Numbered from the stretch's first letter, positions 9,899 through 18,319 are shown. The stretch: DNA of 64,000 bases from an uncultured Lachnospiraceae bacterium (GCA_910586715.1 CAJUJG010000004.1:53302-117301); one strand, 5' to 3'. Notes: a model not told the origin generated them from the sequence alone. Program-made: numbers and translations.

Positions 9899-9922
9899 AA
9901 AAATGACATGTGTGTCATTTTT
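9899..9922. terminator. Hairpin with T-run after tatD (palindrome copy 2)
   Basis: AAATGACATGTGTGTCATTT (9901-9920) forms an 8-bp perfect stem, extended by flanking A/T pairs, and is followed by T-runs in both directions. It lies between tatD and rsmA and shares its arms with the element at 8838-8857. Either a bidirectional terminator or an operator is possible. Confidence 0.55.
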
Positions 9923-9942
9923 CAGTATTTATAATCCAGTCG

Positions 9943-10707
9943 TTATAATTGATACATCCTTTCCGCATTTTTTGTCGTTATTTCGATAACCTCTTCATAG
10001 GAAAGCCCCTTAATTTCCGCAATCTTTTGTGCTATATACGGCAAGTTCAGCGATGAATTTCTTTTACCTCTGTTTGGCTCCGGTGCAAGATATGGGCAGT
10101 CCGTTTCAAGGAGAATACGCTCTATTGGCAACGCCTCTACTACCTCTTTCATCTTCTTTCCATTCTTAAATGTAACCACTCCGCCAATTCCAATGTAAAA
10201 ACCCATTTTTACAAAGTCAAGCGCCATCTCAGCGCTGTATGAATAACAATGAACAACACCGCCGATTTCGCCCGCCTTGTTTTCTGTCATAATATCAAAC
10301 GTATCTTTTGCGGCATCCCTGGAATGAATAATTACGGGCTTTTTCAGTTCCCGTGCCAGGTCAAGCTGACGCGCAAACCAAATTTTCTGCACGTCATGCG
10401 CCGGTTCATCCCAATAATAATCAAGCCCGATTTCTCCTACGGCAACAACTTTTTCCAAAGCGCACAGTTTTTTCAGCCGCGCAAAGCCCGTCTCATCAAG
10501 CGTTCCTGTCTCACTTGGATGCACGCCTGCTGCCGCATAGACAAACGGATATTTTGCGGCAAGCTCCAAACTTGCCGCTGTGCTCTCTAAATTTGCTCCA
10601 ACATTTACAATATACTCTATTCCGTTTTCACGCATAGAGGACAGAAGAATATCTCTGTCCTCGTCAAAAGCCTCATCATCATAATGGGCATGTGTTTCAA
10701 AAATCAT
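9943..10707 (-). CDS. tatD: TatD family metal-dependent deoxyribonuclease
   Basis: A 254-residue TIM-barrel hydrolase of the TatD/YcfH family. The metal ligands are visible: the N-terminal MIFETHAHYDD, the glutamate in VAVGEIGLDYYWD, histidines in VIIHSRDA and GVVHCYS, and the aspartate in LLETDCPYLAPEP. Family members show 3'-5' exonuclease activity on DNA. The ATG at 10707 with GGGAG upstream gives the normal N-terminus; an earlier in-frame ATG would add 18 unusual residues. It lies directly upstream of rsmA on the same strand, though a hairpin separates the two. Confidence 0.93.
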   Translation of the reverse strand: MIFETHAHYDDEAFDEDRDILLSSMRENGIEYIVNVGANLESTAASLELAAKYPFVYAAAGVHPSETGTLDETGFARLKKLCALEKVVAVGEIGLDYYWDEPAHDVQKIWFARQLDLARELKKPVIIHSRDAAKDTFDIMTENKAGEIGGVVHCYSYSAEMALDFVKMGFYIGIGGVVTFKNGKKMKEVVEALPIERILLETDCPYLAPEPNRGKRNSSLNLPYIAQKIAEIKGLSYEEVIEITTKNAERMYQL

Positions 10708-11017
10708 TCTAATCTCCCATTCCTGCAAAAGTATGAAAATTCTCACACCAATTAATGCCAATCCGTTTTATATATACAGAGTATAGCATATTTCTATAAA
10801 TTTTACATGCATTTTTATTAAAAAGAGAGTTTATACGTACAATGTATTTTAATGACTTTTTAGATTTGTTATATTGAAATAGCAGCTTTTATTGTATAAA
10901 ATGCGACATTTTATTTAAAACACCTTAAATATCAGACAAATTTTGTTTATTTTTTATATTTTGTTTATTAAGTTTAAATATTTTTGAAAATTCAATAAAC
11001 TATTTTTAAAAAAAGTG
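10708..11017. other. AT-rich gap between tatD and tRNA-Lys promoter
   Basis: About 310 bp of strongly AT-rich DNA with no supported gene. It presumably holds the tatD promoter on the minus strand, but I could not fix clear boxes. The tRNA promoter begins at 11018. Confidence 0.5.
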
Positions 11018-11046
11018 TTGACACTGCTTTATTTCAATGATATAGT
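11018..11046 (+). promoter_or_regulatory. Sigma-A promoter of tRNA-Lys
   Basis: A consensus TTGACA (11018-11023) is separated by exactly 17 bases from TATAGT (11041-11046), 22 bp before the mature tRNA 5' end. Confidence 0.85.
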
Positions 11047-11068
11047 ATTTATTGTTCAGTAGTTGAAC

Positions 11069-11141
11069 GCACCGCTAGCTCAGTTGGTAGAGCACCTGAC
11101 TCTTAATCAGGGTGTCCAGGGTTCGAGCCCCTGGCGGTGCA
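11069..11141 (+). tRNA. tRNA-Lys (anticodon CTT)
   Basis: The cloverleaf is complete. The acceptor arms GCACCGC and GCGGTGC pair over seven bases. The D-arm reads TAGCTCAGTTGGTAGAGCA. The anticodon stem CCTGA/TCAGG encloses CTCTTAA, giving anticodon CTT. The T-arm is CAGGG-TTCGAGC-CCCTG and the discriminator is A. The 3' half is the attachment site of the adjacent mobile element: a 49-bp near copy lies at 23701-23749. Confidence 0.97.
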
Positions 11142-11147
11142 TGAAAA
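11099..11147 (+). repeat. attL: integration core in the 3' half of tRNA-Lys
   Basis: This 49-bp segment, from the anticodon loop to six bases past the tRNA, matches 23701-23749 with four mismatches, all in the T-loop/T-stem. It marks the left boundary of the integrated element, next to the integrase gene. Confidence 0.88.
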
Positions 11148-11162
11148 GCACTATTTTTGAAG

Positions 11163-11324
11163 CTACGGCTTTGGGGATGGTGTTTTTATTTTTGCATAAC
11201 CTGCTTCCATTTCAATGATTAATTTATCTTCCAGCAGTTCTTTGTAGCTGTCATAACCATATGACATTGCCTTTATTTCCAGGTAATCCTCTGCCGGTAT
11301 TTCACCTATGTTTGTCCTGACCAT
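11163..11324 (-). CDS. 53-residue phage protein next to integrase
   Basis: A short gene on the minus strand with a strong AAAGGAGG site six bases before its ATG. The product begins MVRTNIGEIPAEDYL and ends in KTPSPKP. It is acidic and predicted helical, with no membrane segment. It lies between the integrase and attL, the position often held by an excisionase or other small recombination accessory protein, but it has no recognisable winged-helix motif. Function unknown. Confidence 0.6.
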   Translation of the reverse strand: MVRTNIGEIPAEDYLEIKAMSYGYDSYKELLEDKLIIEMEAGYAKIKTPSPKP

Positions 11325-11343
11325 AATCCTCCTTTCCACCCTG

Positions 11344-11413
11344 ATTTGTAATACAAATCTGCCGCAGCATAACGCTGATGCGCACGCTGCAGTTTATGAT
11401 TTGTATTACAAAA
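11344..11413. repeat. Two 15-bp ATTTGTAaTACAAAT palindromes near attL
   Basis: One perfect copy lies at 11344-11358 and one with a single arm mismatch at 11399-11413, between the integrase gene and attL. The same motif recurs near attR (23624-23638, 23667-23681) and inside the element, consistent with integrase arm sites or repressor operators. Confidence 0.65.
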
Positions 11414-11466
11414 TACGTTTTCAGACACTCTAACAAAAAATCAGGGTGCCTAAAATCAGGATTTAG

Positions 11467-12375
11467 TTAATAGCCTTTTGTAAAAAATATTGGATCCAAA
11501 TGGTACACGTCAACGCCCAGCATTTTGCTTTCCGCAGCAAGCTGGCTGTAAATTTTTGTTACATTGTAGTCGCTGTGTCCCATGAATACACGTAAAAATT
11601 CCAGGTTGCCGCCGCCGATGAGGTAGCTTGTCGCAAATGTGTGCCTGAGCAGATGCGCATGCAGCCTTTCTATTCCGGATTCCTTTTTTAGTTTCGAGAA
11701 AAGATGCTTGACTGCATTCGCCGTTAAAGGTTCATTGGAACGCAGGGACAGAAAAAGCATGTCAGAGGAACGGGCGCGACACAAAACGTAGCTGATAATT
11801 TCATTTATCAGAAAATCAGGGATTAGTGCAATCCTGCTTTTGCATCCCTTGCTTTCCAGTATATGTATGATGTTTCGTTCTTGATCAATATCAGTATAAC
11901 GCAGATGCCGAATTTCCTGCGATCGCAGACCGCAGTCAAGCATTAAGTGAAAAATACAGTAATTACGCCGCCCTTTTTCCGTCAGCATATCAAAACAGGC
12001 GTCAATCTTTTTTACTTCATCAGAATACAGGACAACCTTCGGCACGGAATCATCCGGAGGCATCCGGACACCTTTTAAGTAATCCGGACACAGGTCATTC
12101 TGATAGCAGTACCTTAGATATGCTTTTGCAATACGGCAGTAACTGCGGATTGTGACGTTTCTTATATTCTTTTTCCGCAGGTAAATGATAAAATCACCAA
12201 ACAGTGCAGTATCTTTAAAATTATCAAATGAAAGCTGTTCAATATCCCTGCCGCCTACGGTTTGCAGATAATCAAAGAAAACCTTTAAATGACCTTCATA
12301 AGAACGCAGCGTTTCAGGAGAGCAATAGACCGATCTATTCCGCATGAATATGTCATATGTATCCTTAATCGTCAT
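11467..12375 (-). CDS. Tyrosine recombinase (phage integrase)
   Basis: A 302-residue XerC/D-like site-specific recombinase. The N-terminal SAM-like core-binding domain covers about residues 1-100. The catalytic domain shows the first Arg in LDCGLRSQEIRHL, the HxxR box in HAHLLRHTFATS, the second His region FMGHSDY, and the nucleophile Tyr in VTKIYSQL. It should catalyse integration into, and excision from, the adjacent tRNA-Lys. The ATG at 12375 has GGAG upstream; the gene overlaps the end of the rep gene by about 11 bp, so translation is coupled. It is the element gene closest to attL apart from one small gene. Confidence 0.94.
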   Translation of the reverse strand: MTIKDTYDIFMRNRSVYCSPETLRSYEGHLKVFFDYLQTVGGRDIEQLSFDNFKDTALFGDFIIYLRKKNIRNVTIRSYCRIAKAYLRYCYQNDLCPDYLKGVRMPPDDSVPKVVLYSDEVKKIDACFDMLTEKGRRNYCIFHLMLDCGLRSQEIRHLRYTDIDQERNIIHILESKGCKSRIALIPDFLINEIISYVLCRARSSDMLFLSLRSNEPLTANAVKHLFSKLKKESGIERLHAHLLRHTFATSYLIGGGNLEFLRVFMGHSDYNVTKIYSQLAAESKMLGVDVYHLDPIFFTKGY

Positions 12376-13984
12376 TTTCAAACGCTCCATTCCTAAAGTT
12401 TTTCACACTTTCATAATTATATATTTCTCCTGTATCCTCATCCAGCAGACGGAAGCGGTGCAGATCTCCGCCCTCATACACTCCGGAAAGCTCCTCCGGA
12501 TTAAACTGCCGCAACTTCTTTGACTTATAAAGCATCGCATTATAAATATCATTATCATTCATTTTCAAAAGCGCTTCATAAGCGTCCTGAATGGGGCTGT
12601 CTTCATTCAGTCCCCTTAAATAAATGCCAAGCGTGATCGCCGAACAAAATACACGTTTTTTCATAGCGTCAATATTCAGTTTCCTGTTATAGTTCCGGAC
12701 AAGACGCGCCTGCTCCGGAGTCATCCGCATGTCAATGCAGCGTGTCCTGCGTAATGCTTCCCAAAATCCGCATAACGGGCGGCGTGACTTCTTTTCGTCC
12801 CCGGTCTTTTCCACCATCCGGAACACATTATTTGTAAGATAGTCAATAATAATCTTACGATTATCAAAATACTGGTAGACGCGCGCGCATTCGCCAAACT
12901 GAGAATAATCCTTGAACGGAATAAGCTCATAGCTTTTGCTGTGCCTGCGCATTGTTTGATACTCCACATTTACAATCAAATTAATTTTCGGCGTTAGTTT
13001 ATCCGCAAGTTTTATCAGGTCATCCTCATTAATCCGATCCGTACCGTCCAGGATACGACTGACCTTTACAACCATTTCTGGATTTGTTCCATGCTCTTTG
13101 TAAAATTCAAGCCGTGCATAGAAACGGTAGAACCAGTTTTTCTTTTCATAGCATTTTTCGTACACATACTTGTCGTATTTGTTGATAAGACCGTTCATTT
13201 CCCATATCTGAAAGAACCACGGTTTGTAATTCTGTTCTATAACTTCTCGCGTTTTCAGATAGATCCTGATGAATACCTTGTCGGAACGCCTGCCGAGTGC
13301 GACATAATCAATCTCGTAATCCTCGGATCCGACTTTGTTTGTTACGTACGTAGCATTCTTGAAACGGTCAACGCGCATTTTATAAAAGCTTTCCGGTGCG
13401 AAAAACTTTTCGGGATTGTTTAAATAGTTTGTATGCCAGCAGTAGTCAATTCTGTTTTCTTTAACTTCGGAAATTTCAAGACCAAAAAAATTCGCAAAGC
13501 TCTGCACGTATCTATAGGAATTTTCAAAACTGTCGCGTACTCCGTACTGCCACAGCATGTAACTGCGCAGCTGTACGATACATTCCGCTGTCACGGACTC
13601 GCCGCCGTCTCCGGCTTTTGGGACGGAAGGCGCTATAAAAATATCGAAATACTCAGGGTACGAAATACAAATATTATAAAAACGCGAAAACGTAACAGGT
13701 CTTAATACAAGACGTTTATCAATGTCTTTCAGATAAAAATCACCTGTCTCCGGATCATCACTGTCATAAACATAACGGTATTTTAAGTCAAAATAACGGC
13801 GTAGTTTAAGAACATTTTTGTCCTTAGTTCTTGCACGAAAATCATTTTTGAATTTTACGCTGTAATAAAATGTGTCTATGTTATGCATGAATGACTGCTG
13901 GCGAAAGGAAAAGTATTCTTCCTGTTCCTCAAGATCCATTTCATTAAACAGGTTATTATCCGTATTATTGTGTCTCTCAATCAT
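12365..13984 (-). CDS. Rep_trans-like rolling-circle replication initiator
   Basis: A 539-residue protein resembling phage and plasmid initiators of the Rep_trans family, which nick one strand at an origin through a catalytic tyrosine. Supporting segments are VKENRIDYCWHTNYL, the ALGRRSDKVFIRIYLKTREV stretch and FYARLEFYKEHG, matching the RiD, GsRxSdvfvRiYdK and RlE patterns of that family. It is longer than typical members (about 300-400 residues), the extra part being C-terminal. The ATG at 13984 lies behind GATGAGG; an earlier in-frame start is less likely. One diverged copy of the element palindrome lies at 14017-14031, just upstream. The nicking tyrosine cannot be assigned with certainty. 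Confidence 0.72.
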   Translation of the reverse strand: MIERHNNTDNNLFNEMDLEEQEEYFSFRQQSFMHNIDTFYYSVKFKNDFRARTKDKNVLKLRRYFDLKYRYVYDSDDPETGDFYLKDIDKRLVLRPVTFSRFYNICISYPEYFDIFIAPSVPKAGDGGESVTAECIVQLRSYMLWQYGVRDSFENSYRYVQSFANFFGLEISEVKENRIDYCWHTNYLNNPEKFFAPESFYKMRVDRFKNATYVTNKVGSEDYEIDYVALGRRSDKVFIRIYLKTREVIEQNYKPWFFQIWEMNGLINKYDKYVYEKCYEKKNWFYRFYARLEFYKEHGTNPEMVVKVSRILDGTDRINEDDLIKLADKLTPKINLIVNVEYQTMRRHSKSYELIPFKDYSQFGECARVYQYFDNRKIIIDYLTNNVFRMVEKTGDEKKSRRPLCGFWEALRRTRCIDMRMTPEQARLVRNYNRKLNIDAMKKRVFCSAITLGIYLRGLNEDSPIQDAYEALLKMNDNDIYNAMLYKSKKLRQFNPEELSGVYEGGDLHRFRLLDEDTGEIYNYESVKNFRNGAFENDD

Positions 13985-14182
13985 GTATAGTACCTCATCA
14001 ATCTCTATTATTTTTATGTTGTAATACAAATGGTTTACATAATATTTCTTTCGGGAAAACGCAATTTCCCGAAACGAGTTAGTCTAAACTTATCCTCAAT
14101 ATTTACAGGCATTTGAGGTCGTTTTCAGCCTGTATTACATTGGATTTTGAGACCACGTATTACAGGCTGTGGAGCCGGGAAA

Positions 14183-14248
14183 AAGCCCCCGCTCCGCGCA
14201 TGTCCGCGCCGCGGGGCGGCGCGGGCATGCTTTCCGGAGCGGGGGCTT
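14183..14248. terminator. Very long GC-rich hairpin between zot-like and rep genes
   Basis: The outer arms AAGCCCCCGCTCCG and CGGAGCGGGGGCTT (14 bp, perfect) enclose a second nearly perfect 14-bp stem GCATGTCCGCGCCG/CGGCGCGGGCATGC. The whole fold is about 28 bp with a tiny loop. It can terminate transcription downstream of the ATPase gene; its size and position also fit a filamentous-phage packaging-signal hairpin. Confidence 0.7.
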
Positions 14249-14252
14249 CTTT

Positions 14253-15125
14253 CTACCTTTTTGGACCCTGGATGTTTATTTTAACCGTCCGGTCTTCCGA
14301 AATGGGATTATTCTCCTGAAAGCCTGACTGCGACAGCGAGTCCACAACACTCCATGTATCATAGGAATCACGCAGCCGGTCAGAATGCACAAAGCAGTAC
14401 ATGCCGCGGTATTTCAGTTCCTTAACATCACCGTCATTATCGATTACCGGTTCCCTCCTCACGACAATGGTAAGGACTCCCGCAAGCGTCATGCACTGCC
14501 TTATTTCCGCGCACTGGGAACGGATCGGCTTCGCCAGTAAATAAAAGTTCTGCGCGGTACCTAAAATAACACGTCGGTTTTTCCTCATCTGCGTAATGAC
14601 CCCGAGCATTTCCGGGGGAAAGTTCCGGCTTTGGTTGGAACTGAACCAGTTCTGAAGCTCATCCATAATGACGACAATACCTTTATGCCCGTTCTTATAA
14701 TTGACAAGCTGCTTCCAGTGCACAAGCTTCTCATCCTGGTACGCGAATTTCGTATTACTCAGGCACTTTGCCTTTGGGTATGTATCAAGAAGATCAATTG
14801 CATACTGCATCACCGCGGAGGTCTTGCCGTTCCCCTGCCTTCCGGTAAAGATAATCAGCCCCTGCGGACGGAAAAAGTCCGGCTCCCTTTTATAAATGTC
14901 ATCGACGTAACGCCGCGGGGCATCCCAAAAGAGACGCAGGAACAAAGAGCGCGGTTTTATCCTCCTTACGCTGCCGCGCTTAACACGGTCTCCCATGATC
15001 CAGCGCACGCCGTACCAAAAGAACACCGCCGCAACGTAATAACCAATAAACAGAAATACCGCAATAAACGGTATCTTAAAAATGGACAGGAAAACGCCCA
15101 TAATCTGTGCGAACATGTCAAACAT
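14253..15125 (-). CDS. Zot/pI-like assembly ATPase
   Basis: A 290-residue P-loop ATPase with one N-terminal membrane segment (about residues 12-38, rich in Phe, Val, Ile). The Walker A is FTGRQGNGKTSA near residue 95 and the Walker B is GIVVIMDELQNWFSS. A QMRKNRRVILGTAQNFYL segment matches sensor-type motifs of HerA/FtsK-related proteins. This is the architecture of the Zot/gene I family that powers extrusion of filamentous phage through the membrane; here the membrane segment is N-terminal instead of C-terminal as in Ff pI. It lies between the membrane-protein genes and rep. The alternative, a small conjugation ATPase, is less likely because no relaxase or mating-pair genes are present. Confidence 0.82.
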   Translation of the reverse strand: MFDMFAQIMGVFLSIFKIPFIAVFLFIGYYVAAVFFWYGVRWIMGDRVKRGSVRRIKPRSLFLRLFWDAPRRYVDDIYKREPDFFRPQGLIIFTGRQGNGKTSAVMQYAIDLLDTYPKAKCLSNTKFAYQDEKLVHWKQLVNYKNGHKGIVVIMDELQNWFSSNQSRNFPPEMLGVITQMRKNRRVILGTAQNFYLLAKPIRSQCAEIRQCMTLAGVLTIVVRREPVIDNDGDVKELKYRGMYCFVHSDRLRDSYDTWSVVDSLSQSGFQENNPISEDRTVKINIQGPKR

Positions 15126-15147
15126 AATCAGTCTCCTTTAAACTCAA

Positions 15148-15312
15148 TCAATGCATTGCTGCCTGTACTTCCTTAATTACTTCCGTATATGGCTTACACA
15201 GAATTTCATGTACCTTTACGGTATCCGGTCCGTATTTTTCCAGTAAAATTTCCACATAATCTGTCGGATATGGGTACCCGACAGCGAATTTTTCAACCTG
15301 TCTTTTTGTCAT
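15148..15312 (-). CDS. 54-residue phage protein of unknown function
   Basis: A short soluble protein beginning MTKRQVEKFAVGYPYP and ending VIKEVQAAMH, with a GAGAGGTG ribosome binding site before the ATG at 15312. It sits 22 bp upstream of the ATPase gene and immediately downstream of the palindrome cluster at 15336-15558, so it may be regulated by, or bind, that cluster. No known domain recognised. Confidence 0.6.
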   Translation of the reverse strand: MTKRQVEKFAVGYPYPTDYVEILLEKYGPDTVKVHEILCKPYTEVIKEVQAAMH

Positions 15313-15335
15313 TATTTCACCTCTCAATCTTTTTG

Positions 15336-15558
15336 ATTTGTAATACAAATTCCGGCGCCAGGTGTCCTTCCGGGATACCGTTTTGTAATACAAATATTGA
15401 ATGCTGCTGTTAATCCTGAAGAAAATTTATATTACAAAAAGGTAGCAAATCCCATATCTGTAATACAAATCCTCAATGCTGCTGTTTCTCCTGAAGGAAA
15501 TTTGTATTACAATTTACCTGAAGATTTTGTGTTCTGGGAATATATTTGTCCTACAAAA
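15336..15558. repeat. Cluster of six 15-bp palindromes within two tandem repeats
   Basis: ATTTGTAATACAAAT occurs perfectly at 15336-15350, and variants lie at 15381, 15425, 15456, 15500 and 15544. Two roughly 75-bp direct repeats, sharing the segments ATGCTGCTGTT, TCCTGAAG and CAAATCCCATAT or AAATCCCATAT, span about 15386-15463 and 15461-15580. The spacing resembles iterons or a multi-operator regulatory block. Further copies of the palindrome occur at 11344, 11399, 14017, 21872, 23624 and 23667. Confidence 0.75.
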
Positions 15559-15799
15559 TAGGCAGTAAATCCCATATGGTTTTTACAACACTGATTATTA
15601 TTCTGAATAGCATGATAGAAATAATAATTGTTACAATAGGCAAAAGCCCTTTTATCGGCAGTATATAAAACAAAAATGCAAAAAAATCTGAAAAGGTTCG
15701 AAATATTGTTGTATCCAAATTAAAATGCAGCGGTTCATATCCACCGAGAAAAAACATAAAAGCATTATAAATCAAAGTTATTAATGCATCCGTTATCAT
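15551..15799 (-). CDS. Small membrane protein (pVI-like position)
   Basis: An 82-residue hydrophobic protein with two likely membrane segments (around residues 30-50 and 51-75) and few charges. It is directly downstream of the large structural protein gene with a 6-bp gap and upstream of the ATPase gene. In filamentous phages the small hydrophobic pVI follows the adsorption protein gene III and precedes gene I, so this is the positional counterpart. There is no sequence motif to prove it. Confidence 0.65.
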   Translation of the reverse strand: MITDALITLIYNAFMFFLGGYEPLHFNLDTTIFRTFSDFFAFLFYILPIKGLLPIVTIIISIMLFRIIISVVKTIWDLLPIL

Positions 15800-15805
15800 G
15801 TTTAA

Positions 15806-18037
15806 TTAATCCTTTCCTGATGAATATTTTTGATATGATCTGTCTGCCGCCATAATGGAACCTTCCGTTCCGGAAATAATGCCCGGAAGTTTCAAGAATA
15901 AACGCCAAAGGAACAACGCCCATACAATGGCAAGTATAACTTTGTCCCCAAATTGTTTATACGGGGCATACCAGCTTACATCAATGATGATATAGTTTCC
16001 AGTTCCGTAATTATATTTCTTTGACGTTGTTTTTCCAATAGGTATCTTTAATATAGGACTGGGCGTTATACCAAAAAGCATAGTTTTTAAATCATCAACT
16101 GCCGTTATTACGTCATCCTTAAACTTAAAATATTCCTGCATTTCACCGACTTTCTCAAGGGTAGCTACTTCATTTGGGACAAACACATCCGTCAAGACTC
16201 CCTGCACGGCTCTAGAAATAATACCTTCAAGTCCCGTAAAATCATTCGCAACCGTAATGTCATACGAAGGATTAAGGGTAATGGCAGGAGCTTCAACAAA
16301 TACATCAGGAACGGTTATATCCGGGATCTTAATTTCAGGAATGGTTATATCGGGAATTGTAATGTCCGGAATCACAATATCAGGAATTACAATATCAGGA
16401 ACTGCAATCGAAACCCCTTCCATGACTTTTGCTATGTCTTGCGGAAGGGACATAATACCTTCAAACACATCTGCCACATTGGGAAACACTACATTAAGCG
16501 CATCCGTAATAACATCAGGAAGCGCATCAACTAGCCCATCAACAATTAGCCCTGGAGCTGCAGTAATCCCCTGCGTCAAATCATCCAGTCCAGGCAGAAC
16601 CAGCGTGCCTCCCAATGCATCAGCTATCTGCGCCGGCAAGCCTTTCAGTAACCGTTCCATCGATAAAACAGATGTGAAAATACGTCCGGCAAATGTAGAT
16701 ATTTTTCCAATAGTCGAATGCATGTTATTGATTGCCGAAAGTGTGTCCTTTCCCTGCTGGATGATTGTCTCCTGATTTTTATCCTGCTCCTCACGCCATC
16801 TTGAAAGCTCATCGCTGAGGGAACTCACATAAGAGAGCAGGGCGGAAAGATCCGGATAATCAAATCCGGCAAAGTTATCCTCCGGAATATCAAAATCAAC
16901 CCCGTCGGAAGGGATGGGGAATGCGGTTGACGGATTATAAGTCAGGTGTTTGGATACTGTTTTGAATGTATACAGAACCCTCTCCATTGCAGAAGAAAAT
17001 TTGTTGTAAGATATTGATGCACCGTTTGCATATGCTGCCTGATAGTTGCATGTATACCAATTAGTGATGTTATAACGACCTGAAAGTTCACCATAAGACG
17101 GAACAAAATTTTGATTTTCTGTCTGTGTCCAAGAGTTGGAGGAAACATCATAAATATAATAATTACCTGTATATGTAGGAAGACCCAAAAAATAACTATA
17201 AAAAGAACTCGAATCCCGGATACCGTTTTGACTTATGGCATTTTTTGCATTGGAGTTCGAAAGTATTACAACACCTTCTTTTCCAAGCCGTGACGTTCTA
17301 TATCCAACAACTGAATATCCGATTGGAATAGGCATAAAATATGTTTTTGCTCCTGAAACATATATCATGAAATAGTGCTTACTATCAGAATAACCTGCAA
17401 GTGAAAGATAGTCATACGCCCCGTCAATTCCAAAATATGCGTCTATATCCCTCATTGATGCAAGCGAAGGAAGCGTTTTCACTGTAGTAGTAATTGAGGA
17501 CATATATTCGCTGCTGACTTCCTGTGTACCTGCAAGACTGGCATCCATGTCACCTTCAAAAACGTTCTCATTACTATCAGCCCATTTTTTTACGGCATCC
17601 CTAGCCGCAGTAATAAGACCTGCTGTCAGACTGACACTGATACCTTTTTTGGAACCTGTTTTTGCTCCGTTGGATATGCTAAAACCCCTGGATGATTTAA
17701 AGGAATAATCAGACGGAAGCATTTCCCCCTGCATTGAAGATTCCCATCCGGCTGCATCCGCAAGAGCTGCGGCGACTTTCGGATCAGACTCAAAAGCCTC
17801 CTTAATGAATTTATGCGATATTGGTTCATTGAATGTTATATCCGCAGCTTCATATCCTGCATAAATCAAGCCCGCCGACATCATAAGTTTAAGGAGAATT
17901 TCCTTAAGCGCAATCGACCCTCCTTCAATAACCAGGTCAGCTCCGGCTGCCTGCGCTTCCGTGTAAGATATAACAGGTGTGCTTATGAATATAAGTACAG
18001 CCATTATAATGCTTATAAATCGTTTTACTTTTTTCAT
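15806..18037 (-). CDS. Large secreted, membrane-anchored phage structural protein (pIII-like)
   Basis: A 743-residue protein with a clear signal peptide (MKKVKRFISIIMAVLIFIS then AQA-A cleavage), a long Ser/Tyr-rich ectodomain, and one C-terminal membrane segment (about residues 700-725) followed by a short basic tail. Around residues 540-585 it carries tandem beta-type repeats of the form IPDIVIPDITIP. The topology matches the adsorption protein pIII: exported, then held in the membrane by its C-terminus until virions bud. The size is larger than pIII of Ff (about 400), plausible for crossing a Gram-positive wall. The ATG at 18037 has a GGGGG site. The host-binding region cannot be mapped from sequence. 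Confidence 0.72.
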   Translation of the reverse strand: MKKVKRFISIIMAVLIFISTPVISYTEAQAAGADLVIEGGSIALKEILLKLMMSAGLIYAGYEAADITFNEPISHKFIKEAFESDPKVAAALADAAGWESSMQGEMLPSDYSFKSSRGFSISNGAKTGSKKGISVSLTAGLITAARDAVKKWADSNENVFEGDMDASLAGTQEVSSEYMSSITTTVKTLPSLASMRDIDAYFGIDGAYDYLSLAGYSDSKHYFMIYVSGAKTYFMPIPIGYSVVGYRTSRLGKEGVVILSNSNAKNAISQNGIRDSSSFYSYFLGLPTYTGNYYIYDVSSNSWTQTENQNFVPSYGELSGRYNITNWYTCNYQAAYANGASISYNKFSSAMERVLYTFKTVSKHLTYNPSTAFPIPSDGVDFDIPEDNFAGFDYPDLSALLSYVSSLSDELSRWREEQDKNQETIIQQGKDTLSAINNMHSTIGKISTFAGRIFTSVLSMERLLKGLPAQIADALGGTLVLPGLDDLTQGITAAPGLIVDGLVDALPDVITDALNVVFPNVADVFEGIMSLPQDIAKVMEGVSIAVPDIVIPDIVIPDITIPDITIPEIKIPDITVPDVFVEAPAITLNPSYDITVANDFTGLEGIISRAVQGVLTDVFVPNEVATLEKVGEMQEYFKFKDDVITAVDDLKTMLFGITPSPILKIPIGKTTSKKYNYGTGNYIIIDVSWYAPYKQFGDKVILAIVWALFLWRLFLKLPGIISGTEGSIMAADRSYQKYSSGKD

Positions 18038-18106
18038 ATTTCCGTTTCCCCCGTATTTTTCCTGATACAAGAAAAGGGCACTGCCGAAGCAATACCCTCC
18101 CTGACA

Positions 18107-18319
18107 CTAGGCAGCATGAAGAACACTCTGTATGAAGCTGATGCCTTTGCGCAGTCCGATGAATGAAATCATTACAGGAATGCACACGGGCAGGAGCCCG
18201 ATTACTTCATCAAGCACTCCGTTCATCATGTCCGCCGTCACAACGCCTGATATTTTTCCCGCTGCGGATGACGCCGCCTGCGATGCCCTGACTACAGGCG
18301 CCATTACTAAACCCGTCAT
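18107..18319 (-). CDS. Major coat protein-like peptide (pVIII-like)
   Basis: A 70-residue peptide with a short amphipathic, Ala/Ser-rich N-terminal helix, an acidic middle (ADMMNGVLDEV), one hydrophobic helix (IGLLPVCIPVMISFIGL) and a basic end starting RKG. This acidic-hydrophobic-basic layout is that of filamentous phage major coat proteins, whose basic end contacts the packaged ssDNA. A very strong GGAAGGAGG ribosome binding site precedes the ATG at 18319, which fits a highly expressed coat. There is no obvious cleavable leader, unlike Ff pVIII. It lies directly upstream of the pIII-like gene. Confidence 0.75.
   Translation of the reverse strand: MTGLVMAPVVRASQAASSAAGKISGVVTADMMNGVLDEVIGLLPVCIPVMISFIGLRKGISFIQSVLHAA

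Noticed and set aside
15336..15558. CRISPR-like array
   Set aside because: The repeats are only 15-bp palindromes with irregular 25-45-bp spacing, inside longer direct repeats, and no cas genes are present.
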